The position numbers were made by a program, and so were the translations under genes. From the NCBI GenBank assembly GCA_026686845.1, contig JAIVEN010000024.1, forward strand, positions 5,815,501 through 5,879,500: a stretch of DNA of 64,000 bases, read 5' to 3'. Below, one piece after another: positions 46,191-58,783 of this stretch (the first letter of the stretch is position 1; every line of letters starts with the position of its first letter). The stretch comes from Adenanthera pavonina. Its lineage: Eukaryota; Streptophyta; Magnoliopsida; Fabales; Fabaceae. The notes beneath the pieces are model-generated. The model worked only from the letters and a program-made list of their open reading frames with translations. It was not told the origin of the DNA and did not search any database.

Positions 46191-48775
46191 TAAGAAAATT
46201 TGGTTGGCAAAAAAATTATGAAACTGAATCAAAATATTTTTTATAACTTTTTTTTTTAAATAAAGCTCTTCTTTTAGAATATTTTTTATTAACATCAAAT
46301 AAAAAAAATCACCTAAAATGGGTGAGATTTCACAATCACACTTCTAAGGGATTTTCTTTTGCAATTACCTAACATTAAATACATCCTACCTTTTATTTTT
46401 TTTTATTTTTTTTCTTTTTTTCCTATGCACATTCTATTTTTCTTTTTCTTTTCTTTTCTTTTTTTTTTGTTAACCTTTTTGTCCTTTTTATAAATTTTCA
46501 AAAACTGAAAATTCTTATTTTATCATCACATGGCATTAAAGGCATCCTACATTCTCTCGTAGGCTCTAATTGATATGCATGTTGGAAAAGGAATAATTTT
46601 TCATTATAGGAATATTGAGATGTGTAATATATATTCTCTTTGGTCCTATTATAAGTAGAAGTGCATAAAGACCAAGTTGATACTCAACATGATGTCTAGT
46701 CTTAGGGCTAACTTGATATACAAGATAGGGTTTGGTTCAGTCCTAAAACATCATTTAAAAAAATTATTAATAAACTATTATAAAAAATAATATTTTCTAA
46801 AATTATAAATACCCAATAATTATTATTATTTTTACATAATATTAAGAATTCAAATTCAAACTTTAAATAAAATTAAAAGATTGAAATCTTAAAAATATTC
46901 ATGATAATAAAAATGTTAGTTTCTTATATATGATGTATAAAAATAATATAAAATTAATTAATATTTATAAAAATATAAATAATAAAATTATATATAAACC
47001 AGGTCGGGCAGGAGGGTTTTTGACCGCAACCTAATGTCCAACCTGGTCTAGTTTCTAAACTAACCCAATACACCGGGTAAGACCAGGCATTCTAAGCAAT
47101 TGGGTTGGTTGAACACCCCTAATTATAAGTCAAATTCTAAAAAATTTTCATAGTCCTAAATATAAGTTAAAATATAAAATAATTAGAACTTCTAATTTTT
47201 TTTTTTCATAAATACCTTTACTAATTACACTTTGCAATTAATTTGATGTTACAACTAAATCAATTTAATCAAGGCAATTTCATAAAATAATGAAATTTTT
47301 TGAAAAATTTAATGGCTTTAACTTCTTTAATTTGTTTTCTTATTTTATGTAACGAAATTAAAAGTAACATATATTAAAAACTAGAGATAGTATTATATTC
47401 TTGTAATCATTACACAACAATAACAATTTTTTATTATTAATATCAATTTTATCTATGGACACAAATGACATTTTAAATATAAAAAATCACCTTTTTTTCA
47501 TTGCTATTCCTTTTTCTATGTTATTCCATTTTATATACCAAATGAGACGATCTCCCTCTCACACTGAGAGTATGCATTCTCACTTCCCTCAAACTAGGGG
47601 TGGGGATAGATCAGGTTGGACTGGGTTGCATATCAACTTGAAGCCTGTGACACCATTGCCATTCTATTTCTTTGTTTAGTTTGACCTAATTTAATTTAAT
47701 TTAATTTAACTCCAGTTTTATTATGCCATATATTTGCCCTCCTTTTCCGCCATGTACTACGAAGCCCATGAAAGTCAAGGTTGGTGGCTCCACTTATGAG
47801 AAAAGAGTCGCAACTTTATTCTATATTAATGATGATGATAATTTAATAATTAATTATTATTTTTGTATAAAAAATGCCCCTTTTTTTTATTTAGGATCAT
47901 TGTAGTTGTTAGGGACAAGTGGCACACAATTAGTGATGGGTAAAATTTGGAGAGGTGTATATGGCAGCGTATAATTTTTTCCCTTTATGAAAGAACTGCC
48001 CCTTTTTTTTAAATTCAGGTTAAATCCTCCATTATTATTCACACCTTGTATTATAAGTAAGGAGGTTGTGAGTGTTAGTATTAAAATTTTTGAGGTATAC
48101 AAGTTTTCCTGTGTATATAGTGGGGTAGAAGGAATGAGCTAGAGGTATGAGAAATATAACAATTTTGGCTTTGTGGGGGTGATATGGCACAATGATCATC
48201 ATGGTGTCAGTGTCAATTTGAAATTGTTGCCCTTATTAGCTGTTATGTTCTTTCATTTTTGTGATATTTTTCATTTTGGCAAGGTCCAATTTTTTTTCCT
48301 TTATCCTTTCTTTTTGAGCTCGGTTTATGCAATGTTAACTTGCATGATGAATTCCAAGAGAAAGCGGTGTCCAAATGGTATTCTCACAGTGATTCATTAT
48401 TTGCTTTTTGGATTTGTCTATGTGTTTTAAAGATTTTGTTCATTGATATGTGTTTCTTTGATAGAGTTATTTTTTGCTGATGGAGACTCTTCGTGAAAGG
48501 ATTAGTGCTAGATCAATGTGTTTTGAGAGGTGTTGTGTGCATCTTTTCTCTTTTAATTTTTCTTTTCTTTCTCTCACTTATTTTTGCATTACCATTTCTT
48601 CTTCTACCTTATTCATGCTTGATGATCTATATAATTTGTTTTAGGTTAGTAGAGAGCTTATGGTGATATTGTGCATTGATATGCATTGAGTTAAGTAAAG
48701 TAGCTGTGTAAGGTTTGGATGACTCATATGTTTTTTTTTTCCTGTCTGCCTTCTTTTGAGTGTAGGCTTTTGTGG
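46191..48775. other. Intergenic, no gene supported
   Basis: Mostly AT-rich with pyrimidine runs near 46395-46470. Partial Stowaway-like phrases (CCTATTATAAGTAGAAG near 46640, and TTATAAGTCAAATTCTAAAA near 47135) could be degraded MITEs. A short tandem of TTTAA lies at 47690-47708. ATG-led METLRERISARSMCFE near 48479 is open but lacks context. Confidence 0.35.
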
Positions 48776-48902
48776 TGTGCATAGTGAAAGAGGTGCAGTA
48801 GTCGTGGGAGAGAGAATGGCTACTAAATTTGGCAACTTTCATGAACGTCCTCATGATTATGTGATTGGTAGTACTTGCTCAAGCAATGTCCCTTTTGCTA
48901 CA
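48776..48902 (+). pseudogene. Exon-like segment of unknown gene
   Basis: Between a GTGTAG acceptor-like site and a GTAGTA donor-like site, one frame is open and reads FCGVHSERGAVVVGERMATK then FGNFHERPHDYVIGSTCSSN VPFAT. The composition is protein-like, but I recognise no family and found no partner exons. Confidence 0.22.
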
Positions 48903-49040
48903 GGTAGTAACCTTTTTGAACATTTCGATGATTGTCCTTCTTTCTTTTCATTTTACATTACTATCACTATGAGAGTCACGAGATTGTTAATTTAGCAGAT
49001 ATTTTACTATTGTGTTATTAAGTTGATGTAAAATCATTTT

Positions 49041-50438
49041 TGTTGGAATAGCTGGCTTCCTAAGAAATGGGGTGAATTGGGAAGTTAACAAATTTTCTGC
49101 AAAAACATAATTACACAGTGAAAGAAAAAATTTGTAGAAAACAGAGTACAATGAATATTGAAAGTGAATGCAAGAACAAGGAAGAAGGGACTTTGAAATT
49201 TATCCTGGTTCAGTTTGATCCTTTTGACCTATATCTAGTCCCCAGGTCACCACTTGAGATTTCCATTATTTGCAAGAATTCAACAGGCTTTGCACTCTTA
49301 CAAAGTGTGTTCTCAATTCCATTGTGAATCTCCTCACAAGATATCCTTCTTCCAAATGAAGAAAAGATATTACACAGAATATATACTCTCTAAATAAGAG
49401 TAGATATGAAAGTTGAGGTATAATAAATGAAGTGTGAGAGTAAAAAGGCTTTGACTCAGGAATTTGACAGAGTTTTGCACAAAACAAAATTAAATTCGTT
49501 ACCCATAACTACAAATAAAGTTTTATTTATAGATTTGTGCCTTAATTAGTCGTTAGACACAAGATCTAGTCGTTAGAAACATTAACTATCGGTTACTCTG
49601 CAAAACTAGCCATTCACCAACCGCATTCAATGCATCTGACACACCAAAATTCGAATTTTGGATGTCAACAGATAAATTTCGAAGGAACCATAAGCTAAGG
49701 GCTTCAACGTTGAACTTCCAAAATTCATCTGTTCAAGAGTGAAATTCAAATTTTGACTTTGTCAAATATATCCTATATTAGAACATACAAACTTTCATAT
49801 TCAAAGTGTATCTGTTGAGTTTGAATAGTTGTCTCGTATTTTCATAGTGCACTCGAAATTCGAATTTCAAAATCTGAAATTTGTTTGTTAGAAGCTTTCT
49901 CAACATGGTATAAAAGTTTTTCTCTGTGAAATTCAAATTTTGCATTTCAAAGTTCATTCATCAGAGATATGCTCTAACAAGACTCACAAGTTCTTATTTC
50001 AAAATTTGAATTTTGAAATCCAAAATTTGTCTGTCAGAGGGAGTAACTTTGAACTTTTTATGCATTTTAATAACATTCAAATTTTGACAAAATCTCAGAC
50101 AAATTTTGCTGATTTTACTAGCTATGCTTAACTTGAAATTCGAATTTCTGAACTTAAAATTTTGATAACTTTGGAACTCCAAATTTTAGCAAGCAAAGTT
50201 CAAATTTTGCACAAACTATATAAGAATTAATAGCTAAAATAGGATAACTATGAAAACACCTGTTTAAATGCTGTGGGAACATAAATAAATATCAATCAAA
50301 GCCTTTTACCTTGTTTACATCATGAGAAATCTTCACATGTTTTTCCTTAGATTTCTTCATATTTGTGCTTTTATACTCCTTTGATATTCTCCTTCCAAGC
50401 TCTAGTTGTTTGGAATAATCAAAACACTTGATTCAACA
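49041..50438 (-). repeat. Copy B 3' LTR
   Basis: TGTTGGAATAGCTGGCTTCC...GATTCAACA, about 1.4 kb, alignable by eye to copy A LTRs but diverged and about 250 bp shorter. TATA box TATAAATA conserved at 49524-49531 and the U3 palindrome array is still visible at 49650-50210. Confidence 0.85.
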
Positions 50439-50749
50439 TTCTTTCCCTTTTTGATGATGACAAAATAACTTGCAAACTGGATTAGTACCTGTGTTTACTT
50501 CTACGAGCTCCCCCTCAACATATGTATTAAAATCCAACTATAAATATAGTACATGTTTTAGAGCTGAGAGTGTAGGAGAATAAAAGGGAAATATGAAAAA
50601 CACATTGCTTTAATTCATATAAAATTCAATACAAATAGTCAATCAAAACACAAAACAAGTACATAGAATTACAAGATTAACATATGCAAGGTACAAAAGA
50701 TGTAGAATCACACAGCTCTAAGATCTAAGCCCTAAGGTTCTCTATCTTG

Positions 50750-52916
50750 TTACTTCTTCCTAACCTTGAGCTTGATCTTTTTCTTACCATATGTTTTGAC
50801 TGATTGCCTAGCCTCAGATTGTCTAACTGCAGCAGTTTCTCCATTTTTCCTATCCTTCTTATCTTTCTGCTCTCTCTTTTTGGCATCATCAGATAGAATG
50901 GCTTGTATAGAGGGAAGCGGTATCTGAGACATGGGAATGACTTGAAGAGGAACTGGAATGAATGGCACAGATAGAGGTATCTTAGGAAGCTCATCTTCAG
51001 TATTTGAGACTATTTCTTGAACTTCCATTTGAAGGTTGGCTAATCTAGCTCTTTTCTCCACTTACAGACCATATCCAGAGGATGAAGATTAAGGAGCAGG
51101 TGGAGCAAACATTTCATCGAGCCTCTTCTTCTGAGCTTGGACTATTGCATCATATTCAATAGCAACAATATCCACATAAGACACAATGCCTCTCTCCTTA
51201 TTGAATGCAGCTTGAATGGGTAGAGCAGTGGTAAGAGCAGCAATAAGTTTCTTTATTTGCTCACTTTCTTGTGAAGACAGAATTGACTCTTGAGCAATGT
51301 CGTCCATCACTAGCTTATGAGAGCCTTCCTTATGGGTGGCTTCTTCCTCCATGTCATAGTCCAAAGGTGGACCAGAACTTGTTTCATTACTCGAAGCCTA
51401 TGGAGTAGTAGCAGTGGCAGTAGTAGTAGTAGTAGCCTAAGGGGAATCTATCTCAAAAGGACTAGGAGCTTCAGGAGAGATAGATTTGGTAGGATCAGAG
51501 TATCTAGGTTGAAGTGGTGCTGATGTGGTAGGGATAGAGTTTCTGATGTCTTCATAGGCATTAACAGTCACCTTAAGGTTCTTGGCCAGGTGAGTGATTT
51601 GATCTTGCAAATATGCAAACTTGGCATTCTGTTCCTCTCTGATGCTCAACATTACGGAGGACAAGCTATCATATAGTTCAGTTATAGTGTTTGGTTTGGC
51701 CCAAGTGGATGGAGTCGAGGGTTGAGATGGCTGAGTGGGCTGTGGTTGAGGAGAAACAGGTTGGGTTGGTTATAGTGAAGGCTGAATGTTTGGAATAGCC
51801 TCAGAAGTACCCTCTTACTGCTGTGATTCTCCTCCTTCATAGAATAGATCTTCTGATTTACCTGCTCCTTTTCTAATCCATCTTCCTTCTTTTCTTTCTA
51901 TTCCCATCCTCATCAACTTTTCCTCTTTGAATACTTCAGTGGGCTTCCCTTTGCCTTTTTCTTGGTGTTGAATCTTGGCTTATTTCGGAAGCTTGGTGAT
52001 GATAGAGGCATAGGGCAAGGTTGAGTCTTTTCTTTGATCCCTTGCCTTTATCATTCTTTGGAAGATAATGTGACCCAGATTCAGTAGTTTTCCTCATATC
52101 AAGGTAGTCATCACGTGAGCCTCAGCCCTGGTTATCATGTTGAAGCTTCCTCCTTTGTTGAAGATGATCCTTGACATTATGTAGTACAGGACTCTGGCGT
52201 ATACACCTAGGTCAGAGGGCTTTACCAGTCTTAGAGGAGACTTATTCTCATGCCTTCTGAAGAGAGTATTCAAGATTGTGCTTTCCTTATAGTTTAGAAA
52301 TTCTCCTCTTTCCTTATCTGTATTATCATCCTCATCCATGTATTTAGAGGTGGAAATATCAATCTTGAATCCCTCTTTTTCCAGGGATCTCCAATACTTC
52401 ATTAATGTTCTCATCAAATAACTGTAGAGTCCTAGATCTAAGTGTTACTTGGTACTTCCTCTTGTTGTTATTGAATTTCAAAGCAGCATACCAAGTCTTA
52501 ATCACCTCATCATCATACTTTTCCTTAATTTCCAACAAATTCCTATACCTTGCTTATCCAAAACCTAGCATCAAAATTGTTGGAAACTAAAAAATCTTCC
52601 AAATTGGTGCAATAAGGAGTTATTACCTTCTTGCCCACAAATTTCGTATTGTATTCTTCAAGGATTTGATTAGAATTGCAAAGAGGCTTTATAGTTAACT
52701 GCAGTTCCTCTAACTCAGTGCTGGACGCAGGGACAGCAGGGGCTGGTTTCTTTGATTCAGCCTTCAAAGTTGTTTTCTACTTCTTGGATGGACTTCTCTT
52801 ACTAGATTCACCCTTCCTTTTCGGGTTTCTTTTTCCTTTGCAACATATTGAGATTTGGTTGCACGTTTAGGTCTGGACTCTTCTTTTCCTACGTTGGCAT
52901 TCTTAACTCTCACCAT
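50750..52916 (-). pseudogene. Envelope-like gene of copy B, broken
   Basis: ATG at 52916 (MVRVKNANVGKEES-like start) matches the copy A start. Open pieces include EEYNTKFVGKKVITPYCTNL, LNYKESTILNTLFRRHENKS, the conserved IIFNKGGSFNMITRAEAHVM, a coiled-coil-like LRDEQ/IREEQNAKFAYLQDQI segment, and a lysine-rich C-terminus (GKKKIKLKVRKK). Frameshifts near 52545 and 52420 and several stops break it. Lengths of the pieces agree with copy A. Confidence 0.78.
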
Positions 52917-53919
52917 TTTCATGATAGATTGGAGTTGAAAGATGCTTAGAATGGGTTAATAAGGTTCAGGTAGAAGTTTAATCGGTGGGAAAAGAAGTTT
53001 AATTGAAGGAATTTATGAGAAATTAAGAGAGAAGATGAACAGTTTTGGGTGAGAGATGAATACGGTTGCGTCTGTTTAGAGCATGACCCTTTGGATTAGC
53101 TTATGTAACTGTTCAACAGATAAATTTTGGGGGCCAAAATTCAAAGTTAGGTCAGTTATGTTGCCTACTCAACTCAGAGAAGTTGTCTAACAAACAAATT
53201 TTCAACCTTAAAGTTTGTCTGTTAGAGACTTATCATACGAGGGATGATTTCAACATACGAATTTTAGTCCTGTAATTCATCTAACAGAGACTTAACATCA
53301 TTAGATGCTTTAACAGACAAATGTCATGCTCCTAAAGTTCGAATGTTAAGGTCTTTATTTGAAGGCAAACAAGTAAAGGACGTTCATAAGATGGATTTTA
53401 GGATTCAAAATTCAAACTTTGAGACTTTGTGAAGAAATTTTTGAAATGTGAATCTTGAATCGTTAAAATTCAAATGTTGAACACATGGACATAGCCAACA
53501 CTTATACTAGCATTCAAAATTCAAATTTCACTTAAGCAACAGACAAATTTCAAATGAACTAAAAATACTCGAACAACATGTAAAGTACTGAAATACGTCT
53601 GTTAAGCTTTTAAGTTCAAATTTTAAGCATACCAACTCATTTAAAAACATAATAGAGTATGGAAATTCATATAACAGCATCCAAAATGTGAACTTTATAA
53701 GATTGAACTCATAGATATATGCTGAACATTCAAATTTCCAAGTCTTCTTCAGCAGCTGTTGACTAAGCTGCTCTAATATACTGCATTATATTGATTTTTC
53801 TATCATTTAAGCTCATAAGGAGTACCTGTAAAACATTTTAAAGATACTCTGAAGCTTAAGTTAATGAAAGTCTTAACAAATTAACTTCAGAAAGTAAACA
53901 GATTTGGTTAGAAGTTAGC
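52917..53919 (-). other. Pol-envelope spacer of copy B
   Basis: About 1 kb, homologous to 6798-7796, with recurring AACAGACAAAT, TTTGTCTGTTAGAG and AAATTCAAATTT motifs. No coding. Confidence 0.55.
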
Positions 53920-56900
53920 TTACAGTTCATTGGGATTTCCATTCCCAATTCTCTTTTGATTTTACAATATCTGTCTTCTGGAAGTGGTTTGGTCAAGATA
54001 TCTGCAATCTGATCTTTAGTAGGGACAAATTCCAACATGATGTCTCTTTTCGGAACGTGGACCTTTATGAAATGATGTTTAACCTCAATGCATCTCTGGA
54101 TTCTTTATGATGTTGATGGCACTTTGATTGTTACATCTTATAGGTATTTCCTTCATTTCAATTTCAAGCCCATCAAGTTGCTATTTTATTGAAAGAACTT
54201 GAGTACAGCAGCTTCTAATAGCTATATATTCAGCCTCTGTTTTGGAGAGAGCCACATTATTCTGCTTTTCGCTAAACCAAAAGACTAGAGATCCTTCAAG
54301 AAATTAGCATGTGTCAAGTGTGCTTTTTCAGTCAGTCTTGGATCCAGCAAAGTCAGCATCAGTATATCCTACGAGCTCTTCTCCATTGCCCTTTGGATAC
54401 CAGAGTCTCATATGTGATGTTCCAATTAGATATCTAAATATTCTTTTCACAGCTATTGCATGAGACTCTTTGGGGCATGATTGGAACCTAGCACAAATGC
54501 AGACACTGAATATGATGTCAGGTCTACTAACTGTTAGGTACAGTAAGGAACCAATTATTCTCCTATATTGAGTTATATCAAATGCTTTCCCTTCATCATC
54601 CATGTCAAGCTTTGTGGCAATGGCCATTAGAGTTCCCATAGATTTAACATTTTCCATTTCAAACTTCTTCAGTAACTCTTATAAGTACTTGGATTGATTG
54701 AGAAAGATGTCATCATCACATTGCTTGATTTGTAGTCCAAGAAAAAACTTGAGCTCTCCTATCATTGATATCTCAAATTCACTCTGTATTAACTTAGAAA
54801 AATTCTTACATAGAGATTCATCATTAGCACCAAATATGATATCATCAACATAAATTTGAACAATAAGTAAATCTTTGTTTTCCTTTTTAGTGAATAGAGT
54901 TGTATCAACTTTATCCATATTAAATTCATTTTCAATTAAAAAGTTACTTAGTCTATCGTACCATGCTCTAGGTGCCTGTTTTAAACCATAAAGAGTTTTC
55001 TTTAATTTATATACATGATTTGGTTTAGTTGAGTCCTCAAAACTTGGAGGTTGGTCAACATAAATTTCCTCCATGATGTAACCATTAAGAAAGACACTAT
55101 TTACATCAATTTGATACAACATTATATCCTTTACACATGCATAGGCTAGGAGAATTCTTATTACTTCCAATCTTGCAACTGGAGCAAATGTTTCCTCATA
55201 ATCTATGCCTTCTTCCTAATTGTATGCTTTAGCTACCAACCTAGCTTTGTTTCTAATTATTGTTCCTGACTCATCAAGTTTATTTCTAAATACCCATTTG
55301 GTTCCAATATTTGGGTGATTATTGGGTCTAAGCACTAAATCCCAAACTTAATTTCTTTCAAATTAATTTAGTTCTTCTTGCATAGCTAAGGTCCAGTATT
55401 CCTCTATTAAAGCTTCTTCAGTGCACTTAGGTTTAATCTGAGAAATAAATGCACAGTTATTCATTTGATCCCTAAGTTGTCTTCTGGTTTTAATATTCTC
55501 TTGAACATCCCTAATCACTTGATCAATAGGATGACTCCTTTGATATCTCTAAGCTCTCGGAAGTTCTTGAGAACTTTATTCATTATCTTCAAGTTTCATA
55601 TCTTTCTCCTGAATATCTTCCTCTACATCAGTAGATTCTGATATTTTTGGAGGTTTAGTTTTATTTTCCTTAGAGAGTTCCAAGTTCTTGAAACTAGAGA
55701 TCAGTCCATCCTTATCTAAGACATGTTCAAAAACAATTTCTTTTTCAATGAAGACTATATGGACAGATTCTTCTATGGTCATAGACCTTTTGTTAAATAC
55801 GTTATATGCTTTACTTCTACCAGAATAGCCAAGGAATTTACCTTCGTCTGATTTGGCATCAAACTTACCCAGATTCTCTTTTCCATTTTTATGGATGAAG
55901 CATTTGCATCCAAACACGTGCAGGTGTGAAAGATTTGACTTCCTTCCTTTGTAGAGCTCATAAGGTGTCTTCTCTAAGATTGGTCTGATGTAAGCTCTAT
56001 TAATGATGTAGCTTGCTGTTTTTACTGCATTAGCCCAAAAGTATTGAGGAAGCTCTTTCTCATTTAGCATTACTCTTGTCATTTCTCTCAAAGTTCTGTT
56101 CCTCTTTTCCACCACCCCATTTTGCTGGGGGGTTCTTAGAATTGAGAAGTTGTGCTCAATTTCATGTTCTTTATTGTACTCCAAGAAGCTTGAATTTTTG
56201 AATTCTCCTACATGATCAGACCTAATAGACACAATAGAAATATCTTTTTCATTTTGCACTTTTTTGGCTAAAGTTACAAATGCATCAAATGTTTCATCTT
56301 TAGAGGAAAGAAACAAAGTCCAAATGAATCTAGAATAGTCATATAAAATTACTAACACATACAAATTTCCTCCATTGCTTTTCACTCTAGATGGGCCAAT
56401 TAAATCCATATGCAGTAACTGTAGTGGTCTAGATGTAAAGATGACATCTTTAGATTTGAAGGAGGACTTAGTTTGCTTTCCTTTAAGACAAGTATCACAT
56501 TCTCTATCCTTTTCAAAAGAAATCTTAGGTAATCTTGTAACTAGCTCATTTTTAATTAATTTGTTTAGTTGGTTCATGTTAATATGTGCTAGCCTTCTAT
56601 GCCATAACTAACTTTTATTATCTTTACTAATTAAGCATATAGAATCTAAGGTAGGAAGTTCATCTAAATCAATGGTATAACAGATACCATCCCTTTAAGC
56701 TCTGAAGACAACCTTGCGATCACTTTTTCTGATGACCAAGTAGAATTTTGAGTCAAACAGTACCTAATTTCCTTTATCGCAGGTCTGACTCACATTCAGT
56801 AAGTTGTGGTTGAGACCAACTACAAACAACACCTCTTCTGTGGATGTTTTTGGATTTTTTTCCCATGATGACGATGTCAACCACTTCACCATATTGGTCA

Positions 56901-57022
56901 CCTTCAAAGGTCACTTTTCCTTCTTTCTTCTCTCTGTGAGTGATGACGATGTCTTGAGCATGCACTATCCATGTACCATTTGTTGCTCTTGCTAGCTCTA
57001 AGAAGTACCTAAAAAACAAATT
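53920..57022 (-). pseudogene. pol: Copy B pol, broken
   Basis: All domains can be traced. Protease WYMDSAC is present in a shifted frame near 56970. Integrase: CDTCLKGKQTKSSFK, LHMDLIGPSRVKS, IRSDHVGEFKN (catalytic Asp kept) and QQNGVVEKRNRT, then [26 protein letters not shown] intact in QIYVDDIIFGANDESL at about 54857-54810. RNase H: YTDADFAGSKTD, then decayed. It ends near a TAA at 53920-53922 after NPNEL-like sequence. Numerous frameshifts and stops (for example between 55171 and 55575) make it non-functional. Confidence 0.88.
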
Positions 57023-57866
57023 TTAGTCATTCTTCTTAGGTACCCAAATCTATTTGGGTCCTTTTCGGTTAGTAGCATTCTCCCTAGGTACTGATGTACT
57101 TTTAGGAACCCATTCTAGCTTCCTGCCAAGTCCATTTTTTCCTTAAGGAGCATAAATTAGAAATATGTCCCTTCTTGTTACAGAAGTGGTAGATGATAAA
57201 GGGACTGTTGGATTAAGATGTAGGAAGAAAGCAATACAGATAATCTTTTTGTTTCACATATTTGGATCGGGTATAAGATTCAACAGTTTTTGAAATGTCA
57301 CTTTTCTTCTTATGCCCATCTGCATGTACAAAATATCTCATATACAAATTTTGATTTTTCTTTTTATTCTTTTCCTTGACTGCATAAGGGTCATAACCAA
57401 GACCAGCTTTACCTTGTGTAATCCTCTGACTACCTAGCAATGCATACAACATGTCTTTTTCTTTGGTAAGATTAGTCAGACTTTTGAGAAGATATTCATT
57501 ATTTTTCTTAAGTTTGATACATGATGAGCAGCAGGTAGATTCAACTTTATGTTGAGATGCAATGTTAGGAAATTTGCAATCTGATTCTAGCTTACTAATC
57601 TTCCTCTTAGCTAGTTTCAGTTCTTTTGCAGTTTTAATGAATTCATTATGCAGATCATGAAATGCATCAAGTAGTTCAGAATATAAAGGGTGATAATCAT
57701 TTACCTCATCTTCATGCTCATTATCAGATGGATTCTGAGCTTCTTATGCTGCACGTGCCATCAAACATATGATGGTAATTTCTTCATCATCTGAGTTGTT
57801 GCCCTAGATTGAAGAGATGTATACCTTCTTTTTGTCCTTCTCAACAACTTTCTTTTCTTTTTCCTA
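57023..57866 (-). pseudogene. gag: Copy B distal gag
   Basis: Starts after the zinc knuckle (KEKKVVEKDKKKVYISS-like), then the acidic stretch, coiled coil (KTAKELKLAKRKISKLE-like), LYALLGSQRITQGKAGLGYD, and LPTS followed by TAA at 57213-57215. The same frame continues through a degraded second zinc motif (HFCNKKGHISN) to WVPKKND and TAA at 57023-57025. Both stops coincide with those in copies A and C. Confidence 0.8.
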
Positions 57867-58783
57867 CTATGAGTGCAAGAAGCAAGGGAACATCAAATGG
57901 GAATGCCCATAATTCATGAAAAAGTAAGAAAAAGAAAAGAAAGCTGCTGAGAAGAACAAAAAGAAGAAGGCATACATCTCCTCAATCTGGGGCAATAGCT
58001 CAAATGAAGAAGAAGAAGATAGGGAAGAGATTGCCAACATATGCCTGATGACATGTGTTGTAGAAGAAGCTCAGAATCCATCTGATAGTGAGCATGAAGA
58101 AGAGGTAAATGATTCTGACCCTTCTTATTCTGAACTACTTGATGCATTTCACGATTTGCATGATGAATTAATCAAAATTGCCAAAGAACTGAAACTAGTT
58201 AAGAAAAAGATTAGTAAGCTAGAATCAGCATGCAAAATACCTGACATTGCATCTCAGCATAAAATTAAATCTACTAGATGTACATCATGCATTAAACTTA
58301 AGAAAAACAATGAATGTCTTTTCAAAAGTCTAGCTAATCTTACCAAAGGCAAAGACATGTTGTATGCATTGCTAGGTAGTCAGAGAATTGCATAAGGTAA
58401 AGCTAGTCTTGGCTATGACCCTTGTGCAGTCAAGAAAAAGAATAAAAAGAAAAATTAAAATTTATACTTGAGACATTTGTACGAGCAGATGGGTATAAGA
58501 AGAAATGTCATTTTTAAAAAACTATTGAAACTTATACCCAATCTAGATATGTGAAACAAAAATATTATCTGCATTACTTTTCTCCTGCATCATAATCCAG
58601 TAGTCCTTTTTTCACTTGCCACTTCTATAACAAGAAGGGACACATTTCCAGTTCATGCTCCTGAAGGAAAAATGGACTTGGTAGGAAGGTAAAATGGGTT
58701 CCCAAAGTATATCTATACCTAGGGAGAATGCTACTAACAGAAGAGAACCCAAACAAATTTGGGTACCTAAGAAGAAAGACTAA
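57864..58783 (+). pseudogene. gag: Copy C distal gag
   Basis: Begins with a degraded zinc knuckle (YYECKKQGNIKWECP; first Cys changed to Tyr, His to Asn). Then KKKKAYISSIWGNSS, the acidic stretch (EEEEDREE), and a coiled coil (IKIAKELKLVKKKISKLESA). LLGSQRIA is followed by a TAA private to this copy. Later SPAS is followed by TAA at 58593-58595, then HFYNKKGHISSSC and WVPKKKD with TAA at 58781-58783. The last two stops match copies A and B. Confidence 0.82.

Larger units (their letters stand above)
49041..57866 (-). mobile_element. Copy B: truncated Sirevirus-type copia element, minus strand
   Basis: Same family as copy A: 3' LTR, envelope-like gene, spacer, pol and the distal part of gag, all on the minus strand and in matching order. 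It is truncated at its 5' side just downstream of the gag zinc knuckle, so its 5' LTR, primer site and N-terminal gag are missing. Many frameshifts and stops show it is much older than copy A. It abuts copy C head to head, with a few bases shared at the junction. Confidence 0.9.
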
